Part shown: positions 11,111-23,158 of the stretch, one piece after another
How positions within the stretch are numbered: position 1 is the first letter of the stretch
Layout: the number at the start of each line of letters is the position of its first letter
Assembly: GCF_046630445.1 (NCBI RefSeq)
Contig: NC_092342.1
Coordinates: forward strand, 86,834,001 to 86,898,000
Direction of reading: 5' to 3'
From: Rutidosis leptorrhynchoides
Lineage: Eukaryota; Streptophyta; Magnoliopsida; Asterales; Asteraceae
DNA: 64,000 nt
Notes under the pieces: generated by a model
The model's input: only the letters and a program-made list of their open reading frames with translations
Told to the model about the DNA's origin: nothing
Database searches by the model: none
Position numbers and translations under genes: made by a program

Positions 11111-11293
11111 GAAATAAGGGTGGTAAGCGATTATATTAATTATCCGTTGTGATAACTCAAACGGTAACTTTTGTCCTGCAACGGTAACTAAGTAAATGCG
11201 AAAATGCGTAAATGCGAATGATGGTTGCAAAAAACTGCGCATTTTTAGAGTTTATCATGATACATCTGCTTTGCAATATGTATCATAATAAAC

Positions 11294-11303
11294 TGGGGGG
11301 ACT
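11294..11303 (+). other. Polypurine tract of element B
   Basis: A short TGGGGGGAC-type G-run stands directly before the LTR start TGATCATATAC. It marks the 3' end of the interior of element B and agrees with the + orientation of its integrase. Confidence 0.75.
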
Positions 11304-11671
11304 TGATCATATACATAGCATTGTATATGTATATTTTATTTGCTAAAGGCCAAGGGCAGAACTGCGCGAACTATAAGGCAAAGCTATGAATTGTTCGCTG
11401 AAAATAAGATCAGCAGATGGATTCCCGCGCTAATAAATGACTTCAGTTTGATCCGCTGAGTTTCAGCGGATGGTTAGGTAATTCGCAGACCGCGGATATC
11501 TCGAATACTATAAATAGAGAGCTTGGCCTCTCATTTATGGGTTGTTGATTCTCTGCCATTTTGCCCAAGCCTTTGTAATTTCCACTTGTGATCTTGCCCA
11601 ATGGATTTTTACATCGCACAAAGGTGAATTATGCTAATTAACAATCAAGACCGGGTCGGGGTGGTTGATCA
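11304..11671 (+). repeat. 3' LTR of element B (about 368 bp)
   Basis: It starts TGATCATATAC after the polypurine tract and probably ends at GGTTGATCA, giving matching TGATCA ends. Inside is a TATA box, CTATAAATAG (11508-11517), followed about 25 bp later by a likely start region. The right end is inferred because the partner LTR is outside the window. Confidence 0.6.
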
Positions 11672-12573
11672 CTTGATAGTTAAAGTGAAAGACGATCATC
11701 GGGGCCCAAAAATAATCATCAAACATTCCATCCTCCATTGTAATCTTATTGCACTCAATCCGTAATTAAGTAACATCGTTAATTAAGGATTGATATAAAC
11801 TATTTTATATGTGTGATCCTTTTAGTGTTCTTAATAACCATTTATTAATGTCCTTTTGCCATTTCAATTTAACCATTTAAATTGTCGTTTTGCATGTAGT
11901 TAATAATGTCTAATTTAACCAATTAAATTGTCATTTTGCTTGTTGTTAACTTGTGATATACTTGTAGCAACCAAACATACAAACACAATAAACAACCATG
12001 CATGCAAAACAAATATGTTCACAATCAAGCCAATTTGGTAGACATTTGTTTAGCCGAAAACAAATGTCACCAGTAAGGGTTATAACACAAAGTAGGAGAT
12101 TTCAAATCTCCCACTTAATCTTGCATCTTCCTTGTCTTCATCTTGCATCTTCATTTTTACAAAAAAAATATATCCTAATACATTTTTCTAAAAAATGAAA
12201 ATACAACCTAATCTATTTTACATACCAAATATAAAATAAATTACATAACCAAAATAATAATATTACAAACCAAATTGAATGAATATTACAACCACATGAA
12301 TGAATTAATATTATATACCAAATGCATAGATTAATTCAACCAAACATGCAACCATTCAAACACAAGGTCAAGGCTTGATTGTGAACTTTAACATACAACC
12401 AATATGACCAAAATGGAACAACCCAAAACCCATTTTGGGTGTCCAAGAATTCGGCCAAAATAGCAAACCCACCCAAACCTGAGAATTTTTGCATTCTACT
12501 ATCAAGCATGTTCATAAAATGCAAAAATATAGTGGGTTTAATAGATCATCTCGAAACATATTTCAACAACTTC
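11672..12573 (-). other. AT-rich DNA, possible interior of a minus-strand LTR element
   Basis: No protein domain is visible. The stretch lies directly downstream, in minus-strand sense, of a primer-binding-site-like sequence at 12574-12587, so it may be the start of a truncated LTR element's interior. A purine run (AAGTGGGAGAT on the minus strand near 12105-12115) resembles a polypurine tract, which would make this a very short element. I could not find a matching second LTR. Confidence 0.3.
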
Positions 12574-12602
12574 GGCTCTAGATACCATTGTTGGGATTTA
12601 AC
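12574..12602 (-). other. Primer binding site and LTR edge of a minus-strand element
   Basis: On the minus strand the sequence ends GTTAAATCCCAACA and is followed one base later by TGGTATCTAGAGCC. This resembles an LTR end with a tRNA-Met-type primer site. The LTR itself would extend rightwards from 12589. Its far end was not recognised. Confidence 0.5.
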
Positions 12603-13352
12603 AAGTTTCAATATACTTAAAACCATTTAAGTAGTAAGATAGCGGAAGCAAGTAAATATTACCATTTTAGAACTTGTTATATTTTAACCAATTAAAGTTA
12701 AATCCCAATTAGGATCAAGTTGTGAAACATACTTACAAACTACAAGCAAGAAAAGAGTTTATACCTACTCCAAGCTTGTTGATAGATGATGAAGATGATG
12801 ATGATGAATGGAGCTCCAAAAGAATGAAACCTCAAGTTGTTATACCCCAAACTTTGCACCAATACCTTGTACTTTGGTTATGATTTATTAACACTTGAAT
12901 AGAGTTTGCAAAAACCAAATGAAGAACCCTTTCTTTCCCTCAAAACTCACAGCATACAGCAGCAAAAATGAGAGTGTTTTGTGCAGTTTTTCTAAGTATA
13001 ATTGCATGTATTGTGTATATCAAAGAGTCATGTTACTTGTATATGGAAATGGGAAAGCATGAGTCAAGGAATCTAAGCCAAGAGCATGTGTATCTCATTC
13101 CCCATGCCACTTCCCATTTGTTTTATAAAATTAGTTTTATATAAGTTAAATTTTATAAAACTTTTTTTATAAAACTTCCATACACATTTGTTATGTACAT
13201 TTATATATATAAAACCAAGTTTTTATAAAATGTAACAAAACAAAGTCAATTATTTAACCTACAAATAATTTAAACTCTTATTATATAAATTATTCCATAA
13301 TTTATATATATACACATCAAGTAATATTTCAGAAAACCATTTTTCTTAAAGT
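12603..13352. other. Probable LTR body, no gene seen
   Basis: AT-rich sequence with a short (GAT)n-like run near 12785-12805 and many TTTATAAAA-type motifs near 13120-13260. No coding signal was recognised. It probably belongs to the LTR that begins at 12589. Confidence 0.3.
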
Positions 13353-13541
13353 TCAAGTGTCGCGTATTTAATCAATGATCCAATCGCTAAGATTAAATAC
13401 GAATAAGGTGTCGGTAAGTTTGTTATTGGATATGACCCGACTTGGATCAAAACATATTAGCCACGTTAATCCAATCGTCAAGTGTCGCGTATTTAATCAA
13501 TGATCCAATCGCTAAGATTAAATACGAATAAGGTGTCGGTA
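13353..13541 (+). repeat. Perfect 64-bp direct repeat with hairpin arms (copy 1)
   Basis: Identical 64-bp sequences lie at 13353-13416 and 13478-13541, separated by 61 bp. Each contains an inverted repeat, CGTATTTAATC and GATTAAATACG, around a 17-bp loop that includes CAATGATCCAATCGC. Neither MITE-type ends nor a known element was recognised. Confidence 0.85.
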
Positions 13542-15440
13542 CGATATACCTTCAATATTATGAACAAAAAAAAAATTAAACTAACTAAAATCAAAGTTTG
13601 TTTCAAACCCATAATACAGTATGGTAATACTTAAGCACCGATCCTAAAAGCAGGGATAGTCGAGGCGAGTAATAAACGAAGAAGCAAACCTTTACGAAAC
13701 AGTGACTAATAGCAACCTTTGATACCCAATCAATTGACCTGCAATAATAGTTATTTAGAGTATCCAATGACGAATATCATATGAGAATTAGAGATTTAAA
13801 CAAAATTGAAACTTGTACGTAATGGTGAACAAATGAACAATCAAAACTTTTCACGGGTGAATGCAAGGGGTGTTGTTGTTGGCGGCGGTGCTACTCTCTA
13901 CAGGTGTCATCTATGTGACTTTAGAGAGAAATTAATATGAATGATCATTACAAACTTGGGAGTAATTTTACCCTTCTCCACGATCTACATCTTGCTAAAC
14001 TAATAATTTGGTGCTCAACCTGAAACATTAATGATAAGATAAAGCATATCACATAAACCTCATGTAATGACCTGCATATAAAGATGTCGATTTGTGTTAT
14101 GACTTATGACAAATAGGTTGGCTCATAAAGAATTTTAGCTAAAAAGGGAACAAAAAATCAAAGAGGTTGAAATCATTCGAAGTTTATTTAAATGCATATA
14201 ACTTCCTAAAGGATATTTGTGCTTTTATTGCAATAGTAATACTGTTAATGTCATTTTATTTAAAGACGACCTAAAAACCAACAATTCGACTTCGAATTAT
14301 TGATAGTGTCAAATGGGAAAGTATGGTGCATGAGTCAACGTGAACCTTTTTTGACCCATTTCTCAACTCACTGCCCTTACAACCTCAAATTAACATTAAC
14401 ATACTTATTTAAAGTTTAAATGGTATCATTATGGAAATTCGCATAATGATACAAATAACATTAGTATTAACAAAAAATATTCACATAATGATACAAATAA
14501 CTTGAACATACTTATAAGAATCTGAACGTAATGATACACCAGTAACAAACTCACATAATGATACACCAGTAAAGATACATCAACATTTAGTATTAACAAC
14601 AATTAGATCATTATGTACATATTTCAATCATCAAATGTATATTAATCATCAAACAAATCGCATCAAATAACATAGTCAAATGAACAGAACCAAGAAACAG
14701 AAAGCACCATAGAGCTAACCACTATCCATGGACTGATAATTTGCTTTTTTGGTTGGCCACAGTTTAACTTAGGTGTATTCACTTAACTTTTTGGCTAAAG
14801 AATTGGGTATTTCATCTCTCTAATGTAGACATGGTTAGAAAAAAATAAAACAGAGAATAGCAAACAGATAGTCGATTATAAACATTCACACACATAAGAT
14901 TTAACTCATTCACACACTTTCAAGTAGCATATCATAAATATAGAACAAAAACCAACATACAAATACAAATTACAAATCAACAATTACCTTTATTAGATTG
15001 TCCTTGACCAATTCTGAAAGCGAGATTGCTGACCTTGAAATTAACATCGTACCATCATTACCAAAAACAAATGTATTAACTAACGAACACAAATCAAAAG
15101 GTTATCAAATCAAGAATAAAGAAACCAAAATAATACTTCATAAATAATTAAATCCAAAAATACTAACCTTTTGATATAAAGTGCCCTAAAACTTGACATA
15201 TGACTTATCTAATTGTGCACCCCAGGATTAATTGTTCATATGGCAACAAAAATTTCAAGTCGTTCGTTCGTTCCGACTATCGGGTTTTACTGCGTGTTGT
15301 AGAGAAATCAAATCATTGGAGGTGGTGGTTATGGCGGGTTGTAGAGAAATCGGGGGATTGGATGTGGTGATGTTGGTGGCGGCGGCGGCTCTGGTCGCTG
15401 GCGTTGGTGATGGTAACGGTGGTGGTGCTGTGGATAGTAG
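13542..15440. other. Unassigned DNA, possible broken host sequence
   Basis: No intact ORF of note. Around 14425-14560 a short motif (CATAATGATACA) occurs four times with spacing of roughly 30-60 bp. A minus-strand stretch near 14987-15050 looks exon-like with a donor-like AAAG|GTAATTG. At 15300-15440 the DNA is G/T-rich and would code for Gly/Val/Ala repeats. None of this is enough to call a gene. Confidence 0.3.
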
Positions 15441-16100
15441 TGGCAATGGCCACCCGATACAATGGATCCATCTGATCCACTCGATACATAATGGATATTG
15501 ACGATATAAATGGATATGGATACGGATATGGATCAACCTAAATTGATACGGATATGGATATGGATGAAAAACTTTCATCCATTGATATATCCATATACAC
15601 CCGAAATACATTTATAAATACATAAATATAGATATATGCAAGCACATTTACTATTATAAAAGCATTTACAATTACACATATATTTCTTTAAATTATATAA
15701 TGAATTAACCATGAAATATTACAATAAAACACGTATATATATAATCAAATATACATAAGAATTACACATTTAATTTGTCATAGTCTGTCTAATAGTAAGT
15801 TTAACAAATTGTGTTATATCTTTGACAAATATTACATGTTTTTATGGAGAGATTTTAATTATGCCACATTATATTAAATTTTTTTATTTTACGTATTATT
15901 TTAATCACATATTAGGAAATATTATAACATTATTTGAATATCCAATGGATATCCATTAACCTGCTTAATCCATTGGATATAGATATGGATGGATGAACTG
16001 AAATTAAACGGATATGGATATGGATAATAAAAACTAAATGGATATGGATATGGATATGGATACAGCCTCACCCGATCCATATCCGATCCATTGCCATCCC
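15441..16100 (+). mobile_element. hAT-like non-autonomous DNA element (copy 1)
   Basis: The 660-bp segment has imperfect inverted ends: TGGCAATGGCCACCCGAT on the left and, read inward from the right, GGGATGGCAATGGATCGGAT. The bases TAGTAG flank both ends (15435-15440 and 16101-16106), a possible target duplication. Near both ends it is packed with GGATATGGATAT-type repeats, and the middle is AT-rich without an ORF. GGGATGGCAA-type ends are common in plant hAT elements, which normally make 8-bp duplications, so the class is tentative. Confidence 0.5.
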
Positions 16101-16320
16101 TAGTAGCGATGGAAGCAATTGGGGTTAAGGAGGTTTTTTTCTTAAGTGGGTGTATGTAGAAGAGTTTTTTTAGCGGTGTCGTTTTGAGGGTTTTTGTTAA
16201 TTCAACGATTAAAATTGGGAGGACTTTTAGTATATAAGGGAAATTAATAATAGTTAAATGAAAATTTAATAAATTATATTTATTTATTTAATTATGCCGG
16301 GAAAAAATATATATATATAC

Positions 16321-16323
<3 letters not shown>

Positions 16324-16417
<94 letters not shown>
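16324..16417 (+). repeat. (TA)n microsatellite left of the foldback MITE (copy 1)
   Basis: Uninterrupted TA run of about 94 bp. The matching run in the second unit is slightly shorter. ORFs read through it encode only Tyr-Ile repeats and are not genes. Confidence 0.98.
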
Positions 16418-16419
<2 letters not shown>

Positions 16420-17022
16420 GCACGATCCATGGATACGCTTAAAAGGCGTACAAACGGGATAAGCAAAATAAAAATTTTTTTTTTTTTGAATTTTTTTTAC
16501 ATTCATAAATCTGCATTAAAATGCACCTCTAATCAATTTTTTTCATAAAAAAAATTTCAAAATCTTTCAAAAATCGATGATGAATGGTAAAATTAACCAT
16601 TCATCGGGTTAATTTATCATTCATCTTGTTTACGATGAATGATAAAATTAATCAATGCTAAAAAAAACCAGATGAATGGTTAAATTAACCATTCATCTAT
16701 TTTTTTATCATTCATCATAAACAGACGAATGGTTAAATTAACCATTCATCTGTTTTTTTTAGCATTGATTAATTTTATCAAAATGAGAGATAAATTAACC
16801 AGATGAATGGTTAATTTTACCGTTCATCATCGATTTTTACCATTCATCATCGATGTTTACCATTCATCATCGATTTTCGAACGATTTTGTTAAAAAAAAT
16901 TTAAAAATTTTTTCGTTTTCTTCTATTTGCATATTAAAGGATCGTTTTTTTATATAAAATTTTTTTTTGAAATTTTACTTATCCAGTTTGTACCCCATTC
17001 AGTGCTTATCCATGGATTGGTC

Positions 17023-17025
<3 letters not shown>
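16418..17025 (+). mobile_element. Foldback MITE inside a TA microsatellite, Micron-like (copy 1)
   Basis: The 608-bp element has TA runs on both sides. Its ends form a long imperfect inverted repeat of about 60 bp: GGGCACGATCCATGGAT on the left against GTGGACCAATCCATGGAT read from the right. Inside are several short palindromes built from GATGAATGGTTA and TAACCATTCATC, and a larger near-perfect inverted repeat of about 58 bp (16640-16698 with 16723-16780). It has no ORF. MITEs flanked by (TA)n were described in rice as Micron; this one resembles them in position, with no claim of common origin. Confidence 0.75.

Positions 17026-17063
<38 letters not shown>
17026..17063 (+). repeat. (TA)n between MITE and element C (copy 1)
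   Basis: TA run of 38 bp. Its last five bases (ATATA, 17059-17063) and the ATATA at 31774-31778 are the likely target duplication of element C. Confidence 0.9.
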
Positions 17064-17066
<3 letters not shown>

Positions 17067-17408
17067 TATAATTCAGTAGGCTTATAACTACCTTTAGTGG
17101 TTTGATTCGTGTTATAATTCAGTAGGCTTATAACTACCTTTAGTGGTTTGATAACGTGTTATAATTCAGTAGGCTTATAACTACCTTTAGTGGTTTGATT
17201 CTTGATTAAGAATACTAATAATGAAGTGTAAGAACAAAGATGATAATGGAGAGAAAGAAAGAAACACTTTGTAAGTGTGAGAAATGGTGCAAGTGTTTTA
17301 GCTTGCAATACATGTCTATTTATACAAAAACAAAGCTACCCAATATTGACTAAGTATTGGTACAAAATTGACTATCCACATATAAATAATATTTTTATTA
17401 TTATAACA
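17064..17408 (-). repeat. 3' LTR of element C with three internal repeats (copy 1)
   Basis: It runs from TGCTATAATTCAG to TTATTATAACA (plus strand). The first 130 bp hold three tandem copies of a 41-47-bp unit containing CAGTAGGCTTATAACTACC. The T-to-C change at its third base and two others are the only differences I saw from the LTR at 31429-31773. Confidence 0.93.
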
Positions 17409-17588
17409 CTCCCCCTTAAATATCAATTTTGTTTTATTGAAGATCAACTATAAGTTACTGCCTCGTTAAAAACCTTGCTAAAGAAAACCCAGTGGGAAAA
17501 AACTTTAGCTAAGGGAAAACAAGTGCAGAATGGAGTTGACTCCCCCTCAAGTAGACATCATTGAGTCGTCACATCTTTTGAACTTGAC

Positions 17589-18200
17589 TCATGCCAATAT
17601 TGTGAACGTGTGTTCTGAAAATAGCAGTTGACAGTGCTTTGGTATAAAGATCAGCAGAGTTGTTGATTGAACGTATCTCATTTCAATCTGGTTGGCCTTT
17701 ATGAGATTTTGAGTGTATGAGAAGAATTTAGGAGGTATGTGTTTTGTTCGGTCACTTTTGATATACCCTTCTTTCATATGTGCTATGCAAGCTGCATTAT
17801 CTTCATAGATAGTTGTTGGGCTTTTATCACGTTATAGTCCATAAGAATCAGTAATGAGTTGTGTCATTGATCTCAACCAAAAACATTCCCGAGTAGCTTC
17901 ATGTAATGCAATCACTTCGGCATGATTTGATGATGTTGCAACAAGTGTTTGTTTTTTAGAACGCCATGATATTGCAGTACCTCTATTTAGGAATACATAT
18001 CCAGTTTGAGATTTAGCTTTATGTGGATCAGATAAATAACCTGCATCTGCATAACTAACCAAATCTTGTTTTGATTCGTTAGAATAAAATAATCCTAAAT
18101 CAGTGGTTCCTCGAAGGTATCGAAATATATGTTTGATCCCATTCTAGTGTCTTTTGGTAGGAGCTGAGCTGAACTTTGCTAATAAATTAACTGCAAAAGA
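17589..18200 (-). pseudogene. RNase H domain of element C (copy 1)
   Basis: RNase H removes the RNA strand during reverse transcription. The minus-strand frame shows VSYADAGYLSDPHKAKSQTGYVF with the first catalytic Asp, then GTAISWRSKKQ, then TSSNHAEVIALHEATRECFWL with the catalytic Glu. After a stop near 17832 comes IYEDNAACIAHMKEGYIKSD with a further catalytic Asp and RTKHI. The domain is nearly complete but split by the stop. It continues, across element D, from the reverse transcriptase at 27523. Confidence 0.88.
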
Positions 18201-18205
18201 AATGT
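18201..18205 (+). other. Target site duplication of element D, left (copy 1)
   Basis: AATGT here is repeated at 27518-27522 directly after the other end of element D. Removing D and one AATGT rejoins the copia reading around GCAAAAG-AATGT-CAGGTC. Confidence 0.95.
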
Positions 18206-20701
18206 TGTAGCGACCCGTCAAAATCGTCATTGACGGCGCCGTCTACTTAGGTCCCGTTACGTGGTCATAAGTCCTTAAGATGACGTTTGACCAAAAATAT
18301 GTCGCATTCATTTCAAATGTAAAGGACGTTTCAAGTTTACAAAAGTAGTTCAACGACTAGTTACATTACAATGTTTAACGTACAATTGAAACCTATGCGA
18401 CACAATTTAAAAGCAAGTCAAAGGGGCTCCAAATATGCAGGTATACTCGACATCCAAGCAAGTATCAAAAAGAGTGCGGAAGCATGTATCATATAGCATT
18501 CAGGGACCTGAGAAAACATAGAGAATCTGTCAACGAAAACGTTGGTGAAATCATAGGTTTAGTAAATGAGTATGTAAGTAAAATAAGTTGAACCACAAAT
18601 TATAGTATAAGTCGATTTTCCAAATCGTTTGAATTCCATAAGTATTGTTGTTTACCGAGCACCCAATTATCAAAGCTTAACCATATCATTTACCTCAGCA
18701 TAAAAGTGTTAGAACATACACCGTACCAGAATATATTTCATTCGCTTAACGGTAGCGAACCGTCCGAATGAGGGTTAGTCAAACCCGTATGGATCTACAC
18801 AACATAGTCTCGCTTACACCATCTGATGTAATTAATGATAATTGAATTGAGGGTTTTTGTTCAAACTCGTCCGTATCTTTGTATTCGTATTCGTGTTCGA
18901 TGTATAAAAGTATGAAAGGTATATATGCATATGAAATGTATATAAGTATGTAACGTATATGTTTCTCAGCCCACGATTTAAAAATATAAAAGTTGTTGAA
19001 AAAGTGGGACTATGATCTCACCTCGAGTGCACGAGTATAAAAGTACTTCACAAAGTAAACGTGTGCATGAAAGTTGCTTAGCCTTGACCTAAACAAGTAA
19101 GTTGTATCAATTTACCGGTTACGACACAAGGTCGGGTGAAATGTGTTCAATTAGTCCTATGGCTCGTTACGACTCGATTAAGTAGCATGTGAATCAAATT
19201 GTCAATTTTCATGCAAGATACAAGTATAGAAGCAAGTTAGAGAGATTGCATAAGTATTCGGTTAAGTTTGGCAACAAGTCAAACTTGGTCGGGTCAAAGT
19301 CAACGAAAAAGTCAACACGTTCGGGTCGGGTCCCGAACTATTTTTCTGAGGTTTTTAATCATATATAAGCATGTTAGTCAAGTTTCATGTTAATCGGAGG
19401 TGCGTAGCATAGTTAGAATTAATCGAAAAATGACCAAATTGGACAGCACCTGATAGGCCATCTGGACGGAGTCCAAAATGGCTGGATGGCGTCCAGTATT
19501 GAAGTACTGGATGGCATCCAAAAGACTGGACGGCGTCCAAGTCTGAAGGGCTGGACGGCGTTCAAGAATCTGGACGGCGTCCAGATCTGTATCCAGGCCC
19601 TGTTTTGCTGCAACAAAGAATGCACGAACCAAAACTCAAACAATCCCAATTTATGACCCGCAAACAATCAAAACATGTATCCTATATCATCGGGAAGGTA
19701 TTTTGACAAAGGATACAACTAACCACATATCATCAATCGAGTTTATCATTTACAATAACCGAATTCTCGTCAAGTGATCATTTAGAGTTCGTTTTCCAAG
19801 TTTCAAGTTCACAAATTCATTTCATGATTCGGTAGTCCAATCTACACATACGATATGCCGTTTCGAAGGTAATTAAACGTACATTGCAACTAAACACTTA
19901 CTAACAACATTAACAAGCATTCAATGCATCAAAAGTTCATTTTAAGGTTCATCAAACCCTAATTAAGAATCACAAAATCAATAATCATGTTAACGCAAGG
20001 TTTTCATATCATCCAACATACCAAAACGAAACTAACGATGCTAGTAACACTTTTAACACAATGGGTTTAACATCTAACAACATTTAATCAATCAAAATCA
20101 AGGATTAAACTAACCCATTTCCAGTGTTCATGCTAGTTACACCAAATAACAAGATCGAGCATACAAATTACATACACGACATCACAATGAGCCATAGACA
20201 CTAACTAACACCATTTCAAGTCAAAAACACGAATTTAGAGAAATCTAGAGTTTTAGAAATGTTACCCAAACGAGATGAAGTTGGTACCAAAATGAAGAGG
20301 ATGAAGAGAGGATCACGAATATGTAATTTATTTTGTTGTAAGCCTCCTAGATCGAATTTAGATGATGATTGAATGAATTTGGTAAATGTGTGTGTGTTCT
20401 TGCTAGAGAGAAAGAGAGAGATATGGAGATGATTGAATGGTGGTGATTGGGGTGGACTAGTTGACCTAGTCAACTAGTTTGCCCCGTGTCAATTTTAGTC
20501 CCTCGAGTTTAAAAGCGGGCACGTGATTTAATCGAACGAATATCTTAAATAAGCGAGAGTAAACGGAAGTTGTTATAATTCAATAATGAAAAATATTAAG
20601 AACATTAGCTAACGAAGGATACGAATCTATATACGAAAAATATTATTAAAATAAAAAGACGGGCGTTAAAATAATTTAACGGAAAAATGCGGGATGTTAC
20701 A
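18206..20701 (-). repeat. 3' LTR of element D (copy 1)
   Basis: It spans TGTAGCGACC to GGGATGTTACA on the plus strand. It has a perfect 12-bp palindrome GACGGCGCCGTC close to the primer-site end and, at 19460-19585, six partly decayed GGACGGCGTCC repeats. Several of these repeats have lost CpG by C-to-T or G-to-A changes compared with the other LTR. Confidence 0.95.
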
Positions 20702-20716
20702 TTACCCACACCTTAA

Positions 20717-20735
20717 AAGAAATTTCGTCCCGAAA
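20717..20735 (-). other. Palindrome before the polypurine tract of element D (copy 1)
   Basis: AAATTTCGGGACGAAATTT on the minus strand, followed by TCTTTTAAGGTGTGGGTAA and then the LTR. The same palindrome is found at 4719-4737 in element A, so the two elements share their 3' interior end. Confidence 0.85.
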
Positions 20736-23158
20736 TTTAGTTGGAAGTAATAGTCGATGTCTCTTCCTTGAGACCTTGCATTGTCAATGCTATGAATAAG
20801 TGAAGATACGTCCTTGGGCATTCCCACGAGTTTGGACAGTCGGGGTTTTATGTTGTATTAAGACTTGGTTTTACAATTCACAATTTCAACTGGTCTTTCT
20901 ACGAAGAGGAGTTTTCATCAATAGTAAGTTTATCTAGAAGAATAGCACGTTCCTGTTCCGCAGGACACGTATCTAAGTTTGTTACATGGAACGTAAGGTA
21001 AACGGAAACTTAATTGAGTCGGAAGTTCTAAACGGTAGGAAGCGGTTCCAATACGCCCCAAGATTTCAAAAGGATCAATATTGCGGATATAAATTTCCTC
21101 GATTTCCCGAAACGGATTACACCTTTTCAAGGTGTGGTTTTCAATATTACACGGTTACTGACTTTAAATTTGAGAGATTTTCATCTAACATTGGTATAAC
21201 TCCTTTGGCGACCACGGGCCGTCTAGAGCCCTTCTCGGACATGAACTATCTCAACGGTCGTTTCTTGAATGATTTCGGATTCAGTGATTTGCTTGCCACA
21301 TGCTTTGGTCCAACGAATAGGGGTATAACATTTGCGGTCACATAGGGTTTTGGAAGTGCGGCGTTAATACACGAATGGTAACCTTTCTTTCCTAGATTTG
21401 AATCGTGTGTTTGCTTGTTCCGTCAGTTTGCGGATGATATGTGGTACTCATGTTTAAACGTGTTCCTAAGGCTTCTTATAACACTAGAAGTGAAACGAGT
21501 ATTTCGATCTGGGATAATTGACAATGGTACACCGTGTTGGAATAGAATTTATTAAGATATGTTCGAACAAGTTAGTTAGGGCTCGAAAGCGTCTGTTGGG
21601 ACAAGTTTCTTATCGGCTACTGAAAAATGTTCGTAAGGGCTAGTCACCCTCGTGGCGAATACTAGTAACACGTGAAGAGTCTCTCTCTCCATTGAGAAAT
21701 TATATAAAAAGGTTTCTGTATACGGAAGTACGAGCGAAAAGATAGGAGTGAAATGAGAACTTAGAATAGGATGAGTTCACATTTTGAGGTAGCCATATCG
21801 CGCATCTAGTGGCCAAATGTTGAGACTTGGTGGGAAACGAGATAGTACACGTAGTTGTATAGCTCGGGGTTGAGTAGTAGTTGGCCGTATAACAGAAGTA
21901 CAAGGACGTTAAGTCAAAGAAGAAAGGGGTATCCTTGGATTGTGTGTTATCTTTGGTCCCAGTAATATCAGACGGTAATAGTGAAATAGCAAAGCTATGT
22001 ATCGTGGTACGCGATGACGAGAAGATTGATCGGATCCATAAATAAGTATTCAAATTCTCCGTGTAAAATAACAAATTTCAGCTTCCTTGATTTCGAGTCG
22101 AGAGGGGTTGCCTTTCAGGCGTTCACGTAGAAGTATTTCTATATTTGAGTTCCATTTTGTGCCACACGAATTTATCTAGTAAGGTTGGTGTGAAAAATCA
22201 CGTTCAAAGTCCGGACACGGAAAATGTTTAATTCTTTCCCTTAGTACGTTAACGAGGTTAAAGGACGAGCGATACGGGAAAAATCGGAAATTAATCTTTG
22301 GTAATAATCGCGAGATCCAAAATTTTACGAATACAAGTCGGAGTCGTGAGGGTTTCTCCAAAATTAATTAATTAATTATTATTTTTTTTTTTTTGCGAGA
22401 TCTACTGTAATACCTTGACCACTAACAACATGGTTTAGAATTTCGACTTCGTTTAACCAAAATTCTCACTTGGAGAATTCGGCATAGAGTTGCTCTTTTC
22501 TCAAGAGTTCGAGCGTAAGACGGAGACGTTGTTCGTTTTTCCTTTCCGCTTGAATAGCTTAAAACATCAACTATAAGTACGGTAACGGATTTGTCTAGAT
22601 AAGTTTGCATACGCGGTTCCGGAGGTCTATGAATACGGGCGGAGCCTTAGATAAACTGAACGGCACTAAAAGAAATTTATAACTATCATAGCGAGTTCGG
22701 AAAGCGGTTTAGGAGACATCCTCTCCCTTAACCCTCGATTGATGATAACCAGAATGAAAGTCGATTTTAGAATATACGCGAGATCCGTGTAACGGTTCAA
22801 GAGGTTGTTGATACGGGGAAGAGGATATCGGTTCTTAAACGGAAATTATTTAGTTCACTAAAATCACATATATGTGGGGAAAACATTTCCTTCCTAACGT
22901 ATAGGTTTTGGCCTCCCTAGTTCTATAGATGTCAAATAAAAGTTCAAATTACCTACCCAATAAGTTTGACGTACACTCTCCGATAAATTTGTCGGTACGC
23001 AATAGTTTTCCGTTGGTTACTTGAATGGCCTAAGTAATATCTAGGGGGTGGTGGAGTGCAAATAGTAGGCTCCAAATCCTTAGATACAAAACATTTATCG
23101 ACATCCGAATCGAATAAACATGAAGTATAGGAGTTGTTAAGAAGAAACGTACCCGTGA
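20736..23158 (-). pseudogene. Decayed pol of element D: protease, reverse transcriptase, integrase tail (copy 1)
   Basis: Pol would make protease, reverse transcriptase, RNase H and integrase. Only about 2.4 kb remain where more than 3 kb is normal. Near 23040-23150 the minus strand reads TSCLFDSDVDKCFVSKDLEP, a retropepsin site in which the catalytic Asp-Ser-Gly has become Asp-Ser-Asp. Near 22370-22880 reverse transcriptase pieces appear in changing frames, such as RYPLPRINNL and [20 protein letters not shown]. Near 21000-21070 DPFEILGRIGTASYRLELP marks the integrase C-terminal region. Many indels separate them. A one-base slip just after gag leaves protease out of frame with gag. Confidence 0.75.

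Noticed and set aside
15232-15611. Gly/Val-rich plus-strand and Pro/His-rich minus-strand ORFs (also 44852-45231)
   Set aside because: Composition-driven frames across a G/T-rich stretch and the end of a MITE; no domain or conserved pattern.
16284-16548. ORFs of Tyr-Ile repeats on both strands (also 31642-31971, 45942-46124, 61270-61589)
   Set aside because: They are translations of (TA)n microsatellites.
19390-19667. Overlapping minus-strand ORFs in the LTRs of element D (also 26201-26483 and unit-2 copies)
   Set aside because: Produced by the GGACGGCGTCC array in several frames at once; no start context or domain.
20986-21345. 119-codon plus-strand ORF (also 50614-50973)
   Set aside because: Lies opposite the decayed integrase end of element D, which has recognisable motifs on the minus strand.
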